64,000 nt of DNA. Origin: Sphingobacterium spiritivorum. GTDB taxonomy: Bacteria > Bacteroidota > Bacteroidia > Sphingobacteriales > Sphingobacteriaceae. The notes under the pieces are model-generated. The model was not told where the DNA came from, ran no database searches, and saw nothing but the letters and a program-made list of their open reading frames with translations. The DNA lies in assembly GCF_016725325.1 (NCBI RefSeq), contig NZ_CP068083.1, positions 4,154,001-4,218,000 on the forward strand, written 5' to 3'. A program made the position numbers and the translations under genes. Below are positions 15,416 through 25,200 of this stretch, one piece after another (the first letter of the stretch is position 1; every line of letters begins with the position of its first letter).

Positions 15416-16813
15416 ATGAGAAAACGAAGTTTCCTGAAAGTGTGCTTAATGCTGGGATTGTTATCTGTCAGCCAGTTACACGCACAAGATAAAACTCCTT
15501 CCTGGGCACAAAAAGCCAATGATGACAAAGAAAACCGAATGAAATGGTGGACACATGATCGCTTCGGATTGTTTATTCACTGGGGATTGTATGCTGTGCC
15601 GGCCCGTCATGAATGGATTCAGCAGATGGAACAAATAAGTACGGAGAAATATAAGGATAAATATTTCAATCTGTTTGATCCGGATCTTTATAATCCAAAG
15701 GAATGGGCTGCCTATGCTAAGAAAGCCGGGATGAAGTATGTAGTGATAACGGCAAAACACCACGAAGGATTCAGTTTATGGGATACAAAGGTAAGTGATT
15801 ACAAAGCACCCAATACACCCGCTAAACAGGATTTGCTAAAACCATTTGTTGAGGCTTGTCGTGCCGAAGGATTGAAGATAGGGTTTTATTATTCTGTCAT
15901 TGACTGGCATCATCCTGATTTTACAATTGATGGCACACACGCTTTGCGCAACAATCAGGAAGCTAGAAAAAGTAACGCTAACCGGAATATGGATAACTAC
16001 CGCAAGTTTCTGAAAGATCAGGTGCGTGAGTTACTTACAGACTATGGTAAAATTGATATGCTGTTTTGGGATTTCTCTTATCCCGGAAAAGACGGTAAGG
16101 GACATAATGACTGGGATAGTGAAGGACTTGTTAAGCTGGCCAGAGAACTTCAGCCTCAAATCATTATGAACGACAGGCTTGATCTGATGGATAAAGACTG
16201 GGGATGGGATTATAAGACACCGGAGCAGTTTATGCCTAATAAATGGCCGGAGCATAATGGAAAGAAAGTGGCCTGGGAGACATGTCAGACATTTTCGGGG
16301 TCATGGGGATATCACAGAGATGAGAATACCTGGAAAAGCACAAATCAGCTTATTGCCATGCTGATCGAGGTGGTGAGCAAAGGTGGAAATCTGCTTTTGA
16401 ATGTAGGGCCTACAGCGCGAGGGTATTTTGATGACAGAGCGACAAACCGACTGGAAGAAATGGGGCAATGGATGAAATACAACAGCAAATCTATATACGG
16501 CTGTACAGCAGCTCCTGAAGGATTCCAGAAGCCGGATAATACTTTTCTGACCTATAATCCTGAAACTAAGCGAATGTATATTCATTTGTTGCAGTGGCCT
16601 TTTAAAACGTTATATCTGCCTGGATTCAAGGATAAAGTTAAATATGCTCAGTTCCTGCACGATAATTCGGAGATTAAATATACTTCACGAAGTAGTGCCG
16701 CAGCCGGAGAACATATGGCTATAACTGCAGGAGAGGGGGACCTTATTATGGATCTTCCGGTTGTGAAGCCTAATGTAGAAATACCTGTAATCGAACTTAT
16801 ATTGAATGACTGA
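15416..16813 (+). CDS. Alpha-L-fucosidase, GH29
   Basis: Secreted or periplasmic hydrolase that removes alpha-L-fucose from glycans. The 465 residues start with a signal peptide (MRKRSFLKVCLMLGLLSVSQ, cleaved near LHAQ). The GH29 landmarks are WTHDRFGLFIHWGLYAVPARHEW near residue 47, TAKHHEGFSLWDT, and KIDMLFWDF with Asp219 as the expected nucleophile, followed by GGNLLLNVGPTARG near residue 323. The C-terminal part is a beta-sandwich. It is a single gene with its own promoter and terminator, not in a SusCD locus, so it is likely a stand-alone glycan-trimming enzyme. Confidence 0.95.
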   Translation: MRKRSFLKVCLMLGLLSVSQLHAQDKTPSWAQKANDDKENRMKWWTHDRFGLFIHWGLYAVPARHEWIQQMEQISTEKYKDKYFNLFDPDLYNPKEWAAYAKKAGMKYVVITAKHHEGFSLWDTKVSDYKAPNTPAKQDLLKPFVEACRAEGLKIGFYYSVIDWHHPDFTIDGTHALRNNQEARKSNANRNMDNYRKFLKDQVRELLTDYGKIDMLFWDFSYPGKDGKGHNDWDSEGLVKLARELQPQIIMNDRLDLMDKDWGWDYKTPEQFMPNKWPEHNGKKVAWETCQTFSGSWGYHRDENTWKSTNQLIAMLIEVVSKGGNLLLNVGPTARGYFDDRATNRLEEMGQWMKYNSKSIYGCTAAPEGFQKPDNTFLTYNPETKRMYIHLLQWPFKTLYLPGFKDKVKYAQFLHDNSEIKYTSRSSAAAGEHMAITAGEGDLIMDLPVVKPNVEIPVIELILND

Positions 16814-16819
16814 TAATTT

Positions 16820-16840
16820 CGGGGCGAAAGCCCCGTTTTT
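16820..16840 (+). terminator. Intrinsic terminator of the fucosidase gene
   Basis: CGGGGC-GAAA-GCCCCG hairpin with a GNRA-type tetraloop followed by TTTTT. Confidence 0.9.
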
Positions 16841-16852
16841 ATTTTGCACATT

Positions 16853-16882
16853 TTGAATGATAAAAGGAAACTTATAATTTTA
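16853..16882 (+). promoter_or_regulatory. -33/-7 promoter of the thioredoxin-like gene
   Basis: TTTTG ending at 16855, 19-nt spacer, TAATTTTA at 16875-16882 (seven of eight). Confidence 0.45.
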
Positions 16883-16905
16883 TACGGATTACTAATTTTA
16901 AATAT

Positions 16906-18042
16906 ATGATAAAAAAGACCGCCATCGCCCTATTACTCAGTCTGCCTGTACTGGCCTCTGCTCAAAGTAATACGTATTCGATCATTGGAAAGATCGAAAA
17001 ACCAAAAGAAAAATCTCAGATATATCTTTCTATCCGCAATGCAAAAATGCAGGTACTGGATTCAGTAGATGTCAAAGACGGAGCATTCCAGTTTCAGGGT
17101 ACGGTAGACGGACCTACTGCAGTGTATCTGATATACGATCATGAACACGAAGGACGTAAAAAAAATGGTGCTCCCTCTGATGCGCTTTCTATTTATGTTG
17201 ATAAGGGACAAACAACAGTCAATATCACCGATTCCATCAAAAATGCAGTTGTTAAGGGAACGGCTATTCAGGACCAATACAGTCAATATGCGCAGTTGCT
17301 CAAAACGGTTAACAGTGAAATGAACCGTGTAAGTAAAACGTTTAGAAATTCCACTGAAGAACAGCAGAAAGATACGGCATACTCAAATGTCCTGCGTGAT
17401 GAATATATGAAATATGCGAATGAAAAAAGCGCATTACAGGAGGATTATGTAAAGAATAATCCGGCATCATATTTTAGTTTGCAGGCTATTCAGGATATAT
17501 CTTATCAGGATTTTGACGTAGTAAAATTAGAAGGACTTTATAATAAACTCACTGCTGAAATAAAAAACACAGCTGCCGGCCAGTCATTTGCGCAACAGAT
17601 CGCTGCAGCTAAAGCAACTGCTATTGGTTCATCTGCTCCGGATTTCACACAGAATGATGTGAATGATAAACCTGTAAAACTCTCTGATTTTAAAGGTAAG
17701 TATGTGTTATTGGATTTTTGGGCTTCCTGGTGCGGGCCGTGCCGTGCTGAAAATCCGAATGTGGTAGCAGCCTTCCAGAAATATAAAGACAAAAATTTTA
17801 CCGTACTCGGAGTTTCCCTGGATCAACCGGGTAAAAAAGAAAACTGGTTACAAGCAATTGAAAAGGATCAGTTGACATGGACACACGTCAGCGATTTACA
17901 ATTTTGGAATAATGCAGCTGCTAAATTGTATGGTATACGGTCTATTCCTCAAAATTACCTGATCGGTCCGGACGGAAAGATTCTGGCAAGTAATCTTAGA
18001 GGAGAAGAGTTGCATAAGAAATTAGAAGAATTATTAAAATAG
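16906..18042 (+). CDS. TlpA/ResA-like thioredoxin-fold protein with DUF4369 domain
   Basis: Exported thiol-disulfide protein of 378 residues. A signal peptide (MIKKTAIALLLSLPVLASA) is followed by a DUF4369-type beta domain (about 25-125: YSIIGKIEKPKEKSQIYLS), a helical linker, and from about residue 240 an AhpC/TSA-thioredoxin domain. The redox pair is in ASWCGPC, Cys276 and Cys279, with the cis-proline region SIPQNYLIGPDG. Such Bacteroidota proteins keep periplasmic disulfides reduced or help cytochrome maturation; the substrate here is unknown. It is flanked by its own promoter and a strong hairpin at 18066-18098. Confidence 0.9.
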   Translation: MIKKTAIALLLSLPVLASAQSNTYSIIGKIEKPKEKSQIYLSIRNAKMQVLDSVDVKDGAFQFQGTVDGPTAVYLIYDHEHEGRKKNGAPSDALSIYVDKGQTTVNITDSIKNAVVKGTAIQDQYSQYAQLLKTVNSEMNRVSKTFRNSTEEQQKDTAYSNVLRDEYMKYANEKSALQEDYVKNNPASYFSLQAIQDISYQDFDVVKLEGLYNKLTAEIKNTAAGQSFAQQIAAAKATAIGSSAPDFTQNDVNDKPVKLSDFKGKYVLLDFWASWCGPCRAENPNVVAAFQKYKDKNFTVLGVSLDQPGKKENWLQAIEKDQLTWTHVSDLQFWNNAAAKLYGIRSIPQNYLIGPDGKILASNLRGEELHKKLEELLK

Positions 18043-18063
18043 ATGTCTTCAGAATTTCTATAC

Positions 18064-18100
18064 ATAAAAGAGGGAATCTTATTCAGATTCCCTCTTTTAT
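18064..18100. terminator. Intrinsic terminator between convergent genes
   Basis: Fourteen-pair stem AAAAGAGGGAATCT / AGATTCCCTCTTTT with loop TATTC. T-rich flanks on both strands let it serve the thioredoxin-like gene and the pirin gene. Confidence 0.9.
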
Positions 18101-18114
18101 TTTAACTATGCAGG

Positions 18115-18996
18115 CTACTTCAGAGAAGAGGCGGGCAGCGGTACAAATTCCGTTTCTCCGGGTACTTTTGGAAATTTCTGATCTTTCCAGTCGTGTTTCG
18201 CCTGTTCGATCAGCTCTCTGTCCGAACTCACAAAATTCCAGTGAATATACCTTTGTTCAGGAAAGGCTTCTCCGCCAAAAATGTATACAGTTGTATTTTC
18301 TCCTATCTCAAATTCGCATAACTTAGAATCTTTTGCAATCAAGATGTGTTTAGGTGAATAGGTATTTCCTTCACTTTTGATTTCACCTTCCAGAATATAA
18401 AGTCCGCTTTCCCCAAAAAGATCATTTCCTATACTCAGTTTTGCTGCTTTTGTACTTTTTATTTCAATAAAATATAAGGGACTATGCACCGGCACAGGAG
18501 ATTTTTTTCCGAATGCCTCACCGGCGATCAGTTTTATCTGTACACCATCTTGTTCCCATGCCGGGATCTCCGTTGCTTCTACATGTGTAAATGTAGGTTC
18601 AGATTCTTCCAGTTCTTTTGGAAGTGCTACCCATATCTGTAGGCCATGCAGATGCTTGTCCGTGTGGCGAAGATATTCTGGTGTACGTTCAGAATGTACT
18701 ACACCTTTTCCTGCTGTCATCCAGTTAACAGCTCCTGGTTGTATCTCTACAGCAGACCCTATACTGTCTCTGTGAAAAATAGACCCTTCAAACAGGTAGG
18801 TTAAAGTAGATAAACCGATATGCGGATGAGGAGGTACATCCAGATTTTGGTAATCTTTCAATGCCGCCGGCCCCATATGATCGATGAATACGAAAGGTCC
18901 GACCGCCCGCTTCTGTGTAAAAGGGAGCAGTCTTCCCACCATAAAATTGCCGATGTCAGCGGCTCTTTCTTCAATTATTAATCCAATGTTTGACAT
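18115..18996 (-). CDS. Pirin family protein (first of two)
   Basis: Cupin protein of 293 residues, probably cytosolic, related to pirin/YhhW quercetin-dioxygenase-like proteins. The N-terminal cupin holds the metal-ligand motif PPHPHIGLSTLTYLFEG and FHRD, then QPGAVNWMTAGKGVVHSE, the family signature. The frame is open 17 codons further, but those overlap the upstream GNAT gene; the ATG at 18996, followed by SNIGLIIEERAADIGNF, fits the family and gives an 8-bp spacing to the GNAT stop. Pirins act as redox-sensing or dioxygenase-like proteins; which one this is cannot be said. Confidence 0.9.
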   Translation of the reverse strand: MSNIGLIIEERAADIGNFMVGRLLPFTQKRAVGPFVFIDHMGPAALKDYQNLDVPPHPHIGLSTLTYLFEGSIFHRDSIGSAVEIQPGAVNWMTAGKGVVHSERTPEYLRHTDKHLHGLQIWVALPKELEESEPTFTHVEATEIPAWEQDGVQIKLIAGEAFGKKSPVPVHSPLYFIEIKSTKAAKLSIGNDLFGESGLYILEGEIKSEGNTYSPKHILIAKDSKLCEFEIGENTTVYIFGGEAFPEQRYIHWNFVSSDRELIEQAKHDWKDQKFPKVPGETEFVPLPASSLK

Positions 18997-19004
18997 AGTT
19001 AAAA

Positions 19005-19316
19005 TTAATCTAATGATTTGCTCTGGTCTATTACTATTCTTTTCCATTCGGGATGTCGCTTAATATAAGCTACAACCAGCGGACATAAGGGGTTTAGTTT
19101 TTTTCCACTTTGCTCTATTGCATCCAGCGTCTTTTCTATTACTGCAGTAGAAGCTCCGTTTCCCTGCAGAGCAGGTTCCACTTCAGTATGCAAAAGTGTG
19201 ATCATAACTGGATTTTCACGATAGGTGATAAAAGCCTTGCTGCCATCAATTGTTATTTCGTACTGATGATCCGTTTCATTTTTCACCAAAGGGATTGTTA
19301 AAAATTCTTCTTTCAT
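19005..19316 (-). CDS. Small GNAT-like N-acetyltransferase (YjdJ/Acetyltransf_CG type)
   Basis: A 103-residue minimal GNAT protein. The CoA-binding segment reads VEPALQGNGASTAVIEKTLD (residues 46-65), and the C terminus has CPLVVAYIKRHPEW, a Cys-containing end typical of the short Acetyltransf_CG group found in many bacteria and eukaryotes. The substrate is unknown. It lies between two pirin genes on the same strand, 8 bp before the first, and is probably cotranscribed with it. Confidence 0.88.
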   Translation of the reverse strand: MKEEFLTIPLVKNETDHQYEITIDGSKAFITYRENPVMITLLHTEVEPALQGNGASTAVIEKTLDAIEQSGKKLNPLCPLVVAYIKRHPEWKRIVIDQSKSLD

Positions 19317-19363
19317 AATATCTCGTTTTGATTTTAATAAAAATGGGGGACAATGCGGAATAT

Positions 19364-20239
19364 TTAATCTTCCAGATATCCGAATTTGCCTTTGTTATAA
19401 TCATCAAAAGCTTCCATTATTTCTTCACGTGTATTCATAACAAATGGTCCATGTGCAAATATTGGCTCATCGATAGGCTGACCACTCAATACCAATACAA
19501 TTGCATCCTCAGTAGCTTCAACATCAAATTCTTCCCCATTGTTTTCGAAGAGTACAAAATTATCGGTGTCTACTGCTGTGTTATTTACAGTAACAGCTCC
19601 TTCAATAACCAATACCGCTGTATTATAATGTGAAGGGAATGAAAAATGCGCTTTTCCACCTTTCGTAAGGTGAGCATTCATCAGATTAACCGGCGTAAAT
19701 GTCGTCGCCGGCCCGTTATGACCTTCGTATGTTCCCGCTATCACCTCTACATAACTCTTTTCATTGTTCAGAGGGACGCGTGTCATGTCTGCATTTGTTA
19801 TTGCCTGATACTTCGGACTGGATTTTTTGTCAGTCGAAGGTAGATTGACCCACAGTTGTACCATTTGAAATTCTCCGCCACTTTTACTGAACGATTCTTC
19901 ATGGTATTCTTTGTGCAATATACCAGACGCAGCTGTCATCCACTGTACATCTCCCGCATCAATAACACCACCACCACCGCTGCTGTCGTGATGCGCGACA
20001 CGACCTTTATAAGCTATAGTCACGGTTTCAAATCCTTTGTGCGGATGTACACCCACGCCTTTTAGTTTGTCAGAAGGCGGAAATATATAAGGGGCGTTGT
20101 AATCCAAAAGAAGAAAAGGACTCATGCGTTGCATGCTTAGTGGGGCAATACCCGGAATGAAGTTGTGCACCCGAAAGCCGTCTCCTACAAAGTGTGCTCC
20201 CTGAGGGGCTATCACAGTTTCTATTGTTCTTGTACTCAT
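19364..20239 (-). CDS. Pirin family protein (second of two)
   Basis: Second pirin, 291 residues, clearly diverged from the first but with the same cupin order: VGVHPHKGFETVTIAYKGRVAHHDSSGGGG as metal site, DAGDVQWMTAASGILHKEYH as signature, and a C-terminal cupin ending GQPIDEPIFAHGPFVMN, found in YhhW-like pirins. The start is placed at ATG 20239, because an exact -7 promoter element lies at 20267-20274, inside the longer frame, and family proteins begin near STRTIETVI. It is followed by a 47-bp gap and the GNAT gene. Confidence 0.9.
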   Translation of the reverse strand: MSTRTIETVIAPQGAHFVGDGFRVHNFIPGIAPLSMQRMSPFLLLDYNAPYIFPPSDKLKGVGVHPHKGFETVTIAYKGRVAHHDSSGGGGVIDAGDVQWMTAASGILHKEYHEESFSKSGGEFQMVQLWVNLPSTDKKSSPKYQAITNADMTRVPLNNEKSYVEVIAGTYEGHNGPATTFTPVNLMNAHLTKGGKAHFSFPSHYNTAVLVIEGAVTVNNTAVDTDNFVLFENNGEEFDVEATEDAIVLVLSGQPIDEPIFAHGPFVMNTREEIMEAFDDYNKGKFGYLED

Positions 20240-20266
20240 ATCATTAAATATTAAAGTAGTATAGTA

Positions 20267-20274
20267 CAAAAGTA
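20267..20274 (-). promoter_or_regulatory. -7 promoter element for the pirin-GNAT-pirin run
   Basis: TACTTTTG on the minus strand, an exact consensus match, giving a leader of about 20 nt to the ATG at 20239. Confidence 0.5.
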
Positions 20275-20357
20275 CCCCTGTCAAAGCGGTCTGGCATTGA
20301 TGTAAGATAAGAAATAATCAGTAAATTTCAGTTATGTCTGAATACCTGAAGATAATA

Positions 20358-20882
20358 TTATAGTTTTTCCAGTTCTAACAGCGCTAAGTATGGGTCTCCT
20401 TCCAATCCGAGCAATCTTGCAAAGGCAGGTTCTGTTTTAATGCCCTGCTTTTTCAATTCAATAATTTTTTCTCGGAATTGATCATCGTGTTTCTCCAATA
20501 AGTGGTATTCAATGATCAGATGCCTGTAAGCATACTGTGTGGTGGTGGGGACGTTTTGACCAAAAATTTCAAACTCAAAGCCACCCAGTTTAAAATTACA
20601 AATCACAGAAGGCTCGTTATAAATTACTTTCTCCCGCATGTTGAAGTCTTCTTCTTCTGCAAACTCTTTGAAAAGCAACTCCTGAAAACTGTGAAAATCC
20701 TGTACCTCACAAATAATATCCAGATCGCTTGAGTCAATGTTGATTGCTAGGGGATAAGTTCCTGCCAGGATTGGATGGTATACAGCCAACAGGTCAAATA
20801 TCCCATGTTTTTGCAGCAGTTGATATATTTGTTGCTGTACAACATTCCCTTTTTGGAGATAATGTATACTTGTAAAGTTCAA
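20358..20882 (-). CDS. DUF4269 protein, nucleotidyltransferase-like
   Basis: A 174-residue soluble protein of the DUF4269 family. The region AGTYPLAINIDSSDLDIICEV (about residues 40-60) resembles the G-S/T...DxD metal site of nucleotidyltransferase-fold proteins, so it may transfer a nucleotide or be a relative that lost activity. It follows a GNAT gene by 11 bp on the same strand, which suggests cotranscription. No partner or substrate can be named. Confidence 0.85.
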   Translation of the reverse strand: MNFTSIHYLQKGNVVQQQIYQLLQKHGIFDLLAVYHPILAGTYPLAINIDSSDLDIICEVQDFHSFQELLFKEFAEEEDFNMREKVIYNEPSVICNFKLGGFEFEIFGQNVPTTTQYAYRHLIIEYHLLEKHDDQFREKIIELKKQGIKTEPAFARLLGLEGDPYLALLELEKL

Positions 20883-20893
20883 GACCTATCCGG

Positions 20894-21454
20894 CTATTTA
20901 ACAGGGTAGAACATATGATAATAATTTCCTCCGATAAAAGGTCTTTGCTTGCCCAACTGAAATCCTATTCGTTCATACAGGCGTTGTGCATTAGGATTGG
21001 ACAGATCAACCAGTAAACCTACCTTATCAAAGTGCTGTTGTTTCGCATAGTCTATAATGTATCTGATCAATGCACTTCCTACACCTTTTCCTTGCTGATC
21101 CGGAGCTACAGCGACTGTATCCAGATAGAGTTCGCCACCTTCTGTTTCTTTTTCAAAGTTAATTTGTTGCTTGTAGTGTTGAGTTACTGCAGTAATTACC
21201 GGGGCACGAAGTTCGTCCAGTCTGTCTCCGTCATAGGCTGTTACAGATCCTGCTATTTTACCATTTTCATCTATAGCGACAAAAGTATTGGTATAACTAT
21301 ATTGATTGTTGGTATCCTGAAAGAATCCGGTAAGAAATTCAATGGCCTGTTGCTGATCGCGGTTTCCGATAAATTTGTAAATAATATCTTCCATTGCTAA
21401 AAGCATTAAAACCGGAACGGCTAGATCTGAAGGTTGAGCGGGTCTGATATACAT
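20894..21454 (-). CDS. GNAT family N-acetyltransferase
   Basis: A 186-residue acetyltransferase. The acetyl-CoA site is in the stretch AVAPDQQGKGVGSALIRYIIDYA (Q/RxxGxG/A motif GKGVGSA), followed by LLVDLSNPNAQRLYERIGFQ, a standard motif B end. Residues 1-40 contain a membrane-like or packed helix. The acetyl acceptor is unknown. The DUF4269 gene follows by 11 bp. Confidence 0.9.
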   Translation of the reverse strand: MYIRPAQPSDLAVPVLMLLAMEDIIYKFIGNRDQQQAIEFLTGFFQDTNNQYSYTNTFVAIDENGKIAGSVTAYDGDRLDELRAPVITAVTQHYKQQINFEKETEGGELYLDTVAVAPDQQGKGVGSALIRYIIDYAKQQHFDKVGLLVDLSNPNAQRLYERIGFQLGKQRPFIGGNYYHMFYPVK

Positions 21455-21582
21455 ATGTATTAAATTTTTTGTAACTGACTATATTTTCAAGTATACGAAA
21501 TTTTTCAGGATTGGCCCGGATAGTGACCAGTGCAATAAAGGAACTATTGGTTGGAAAAATACTAAAAGGAGTTTTATCGGGA

Positions 21583-22128
21583 TCAGGAAATTCCAAACGG
21601 AGCAGAATACCTGACTAACCCATACACTTGCTCCAAAGCTGCTTCCTGTAATTCGAGGGCCATGAAATTTTCAGAAGGAACATCAAACGGAGGCTTTATG
21701 TTCCAGTTAATCGCAGGCGCAAAACCAAAACGCATATAATATGCAGGATCTCCAAGTACCATAACAGAGCGGAAACCCATTTCTCTGGCTATGGACAGCC
21801 CTTCATTGATTAGCCGTTGCCCGATTTTCATATTCTGAAATTCAGGCAATACCGCAACAGGAGCTAGTGCCAGACTTTCGGTAGCATTTTCTTTATTTTC
21901 AATAGTAATTTTTGTAAACATCACATGACCAATTACCTCTGCATTGTAAACAGCTACCAGAGATAGTTTAGGCACATAAGCATCACTTAATCGCAATGCA
22001 TCCACCAGTTTTGCTTCATCTTCCTGTTTAAAGGCCGTAACATTCACATGAAATACTTCAGCCATATCCGGCTCTTCTTCCTTTCTAATAATAAGATCCT
22101 TAATACCTATTATATGTCTGTCTTCCAT
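21583..22128 (-). CDS. GNAT family N-acetyltransferase (YhbS type)
   Basis: A 181-residue acetyltransferase of the YhbS-like group. It has the CoA-binding segment VLPEFQNMKIGQRLINEGLSIA and the characteristic VMVLGDPAYYMRFGFAPA, with LALAPVAV before it. The substrate is unknown. It is preceded by a 144-bp gap and followed by 128 bp without a recognisable gene. Confidence 0.9.
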   Translation of the reverse strand: MEDRHIIGIKDLIIRKEEEPDMAEVFHVNVTAFKQEDEAKLVDALRLSDAYVPKLSLVAVYNAEVIGHVMFTKITIENKENATESLALAPVAVLPEFQNMKIGQRLINEGLSIAREMGFRSVMVLGDPAYYMRFGFAPAINWNIKPPFDVPSENFMALELQEAALEQVYGLVRYSAPFGIS

Positions 22129-22210
22129 TTATTTTCGTATTCTGTAAGCGGTCAGGAGTAAATATAGTATATATTCCTGAACAGTCTGTATCCGTATTAC
22201 AGTCAACGCT

Positions 22211-22250
22211 ATAAAAAAACAGAGCTGTTCCGTTTCCGGAAAGCTCTGTC
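22211..22250 (-). terminator. Intrinsic terminator of the RND pump operon
   Basis: Stem ACAGAGCT / AGCTCTGT (22219-22226 with 22242-22249) with an inner TTCCG/CGGAA helix, followed on the minus strand by seven T. Confidence 0.9.
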
Positions 22251-22272
22251 AAAATACAAGATTGGGAAAAAA

Positions 22273-25200
22273 TTACCAGCCTCCTCCGAGGGCTTTATAA
22301 ATGTTCAATTGAATAAGTATATTTTCTTTTCGGCTTTCAATTTTATCTATGCTGGCTTCAAGTGCTGATTTTTGAGCACTTAATATATCCAGATAAGTTG
22401 CACGACCCGCTATAAACAGGTCATTTGATACCTGTGCTGCTTCATTCAGGACGTCAACCTGTTTGCTAAGCATATCTTGTCTTTCACGTGCATAGTCCTG
22501 AACTTCCAGCTGGCTGTAAAGTTCCTGCCAGGCTTTAAGAACAGTCTTTTCGTACTGATAGAATTGGATACCATAGTTAGCTTTATACTGGTCATACGTT
22601 GCATGGAGAGCTGTACGATTCAGGATAGGGCCCGATAATCCTCCGATAAGACTGTAAGCCAGTGAGGAAGATGATAGCAACTTTTCAATACGGAAGGAGT
22701 TGACACCCAACTGAGGAGCGAGTACCAGTGACGGATAGAGATTAGCTTTAGCGGCATCGGTTTCCAATCCTGCAGCAATCAGCTGTAAACCAGCCTGTCT
22801 GATATCCGGTCGCGAAGCCAGTAACTGATCGGCATGCTCTGGTCTGATATTGGAAAATACAGGACTATTATGAGCGGTCAAAGGTGTACGGATAATGTCA
22901 CCATTAAAACGTCCGATAAGGTAATTGATCTCATTTTCGATCTCCCGGATTTGTTGAAGACCTTTTTTCTCTCTGGCCTTCGCCTGTAGTAATGCTGCCT
23001 GAAACTGGCTGACACTAAGTGAATTCGCTGTTCCGGCCTTTTTCATGACTTCCATAATCTCCAGACTTTTGGACTGAAGTTTTATATTTTCCTGAATAGC
23101 AATCTGCTCAGCATCCAGAGCTACCAGATCATAATATCGCGTAGCAATGGAAGTGACTAATTCAGACTGAACCAGCTTCCTGCCTTCATAGCTTGCCAAA
23201 TACTCGTGTAGAGCTGCATTTTTCAGATTACGTAATTTACCCCAGATATCCAGTTCCCAAACCGAACGTATACCTATAAAATAATCCGGAACAGGATTCG
23301 GAATTACTTTCTTTCCGGAAATATTATCGGAAAGATTCTGATCAAATATCCCTGTACCATCTATTGTGTAATCTCCAAACCGGCTTAAACTTCCTTCGAT
23401 AGCGGCATCTACCTGAGGGAGTTGCTCCCCCTTACGTAAACGTAATTTTGACTTGCTGAATTCGATACGTTCCAAAGCTTCACCAAGGTCTGGACTGCGT
23501 ACAAGAGCAGTGTCAATAAGCTGTCTCAGGTTTTCATCTTTGAAAAAGGTATTCCAATGTAAATTATGAATAAATGCACTGTCTATTGCCGCGGTATCCG
23601 TAACTGGTATTTTGGATGGAATATAACTGTCTCTTACATCAGAACGAACCTTACACGCTGAAAACAGGACTAATATCAGAACTATTCCGGCCACAGGTTC
23701 GACTATTTTTCTGCCTGTCTTTTTTCTGTCTTTTTTACCATCCGCATTAAATAATACATACAATCCAGGAATGATCAGAACTCCGAATATAGTACCGATA
23801 AGCATTCCGCCCAGTGCAGCCAGTCCGATAGAGCGATTACCTAATGCACCTGCACCTGACGCCATCGCCAACGGCACCAGACCTGCTGCAAAAGCAAAGG
23901 AAGTCATCAGAATAGGACGAAGACGCATAACAGCGGCTTCAATAGCAGCTTCTATAACGGAAAATCCTTGCTTATGTTTAATCACCGCATATTCAATAAT
24001 CAAAATAGCATTTTTACCCAACAATCCGATAAGCATGACTAAGGCTACCTGTGCGTAAATATTATTATCCAGCCCAAATACTTTAAGGAAAAGAAACGCA
24101 CCGAATATTCCGGCAGGCAGTGAGAATAATACAGGTAATGGTAACAGGAAACTTTCGTATTGTGCACACAGAAGTAAGTATACAAACAGAAGACAGATAC
24201 CAAAGATATAAACGGCCTGATTACCGGAAGCTTTCTGCTCTTTGGTCATACCTGACCATTCAAAAGTATAACCCGCAGGCAGTTTTTCCTTAGCTACACG
24301 TTCTATTGCGCTAATCACTTGCCCGGAGCTGTACCCGTCTGCAGGATCTCCGTTGAGCATGGCTGAGGCAAACATATTGTACCGTGTAATTTGTTCAGGA
24401 CCATATACTCTTTCCATACGCATAAATGCAGAGAAAGGAACCATTTCACCTTTATCATTTTTAACAAACAGTTTGAGAACATCTTCCGGCTTTTGACGAT
24501 ACATCGCATCAGCCTGTACCATTACTTTATACATCTGTCCGTAACGAATAAAATTGGTCGCATAGAAACTTCCCATCAAAGTCTGAAGAGTGTTCATGGA
24601 GTTCTCCACCGATATACCCTTTTTTGCGGCCAGATCATAATCTATATGAAGCATGTATTGAGGGAAATTCGTTTCGAAAGATGTAATTACATTACCTACT
24701 TCCGGTGTATTCTTCAGATCCTCCATAAATGTTTCGAGGATTTTTGAAAAGGCTGTCAGATCATCTTTACCGGAACGATCCAGTACACGAAGCTCAAAAC
24801 CGGATGAGTTTCCGAATCCCGGAACTGTAGGAGGAGGGAAGAACTCAATTTGTGCATCCTTGATGTGCTTTGTTTTTGTTTTAAGCTCTTCTATTATCTG
24901 CCATACGTTCTGTTCCCGATCTGACCAGCTGGTCAGGTTGATCATCCCCATTCCGTAGGATGAGCCTGATACTTCATTCACGAGACTATAACCAGATAAT
25001 GTAGAAACCGTTTCTACTGGTTTCAACTCTCTGCTAACCCGGTCAATTTCATTCATCACAGCTTCTGTACGATCTACAGTTGCTCCCGGAGGAGTCGTGA
25101 CATTGACATAGATCATACCCTGATCTTCTGTCGGGATAAATCCTCCCGGAAGAATACTGCTCATTCCCCAGGTAGCGACAAATGATATGATAAGCAGTCC

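Noticed and set aside
21339..21596. Frame of 85 residues between two GNAT genes on the minus strand
   Set aside because: It starts from TTG inside the end of one GNAT gene, overlaps the start of the other, and shows no family features.
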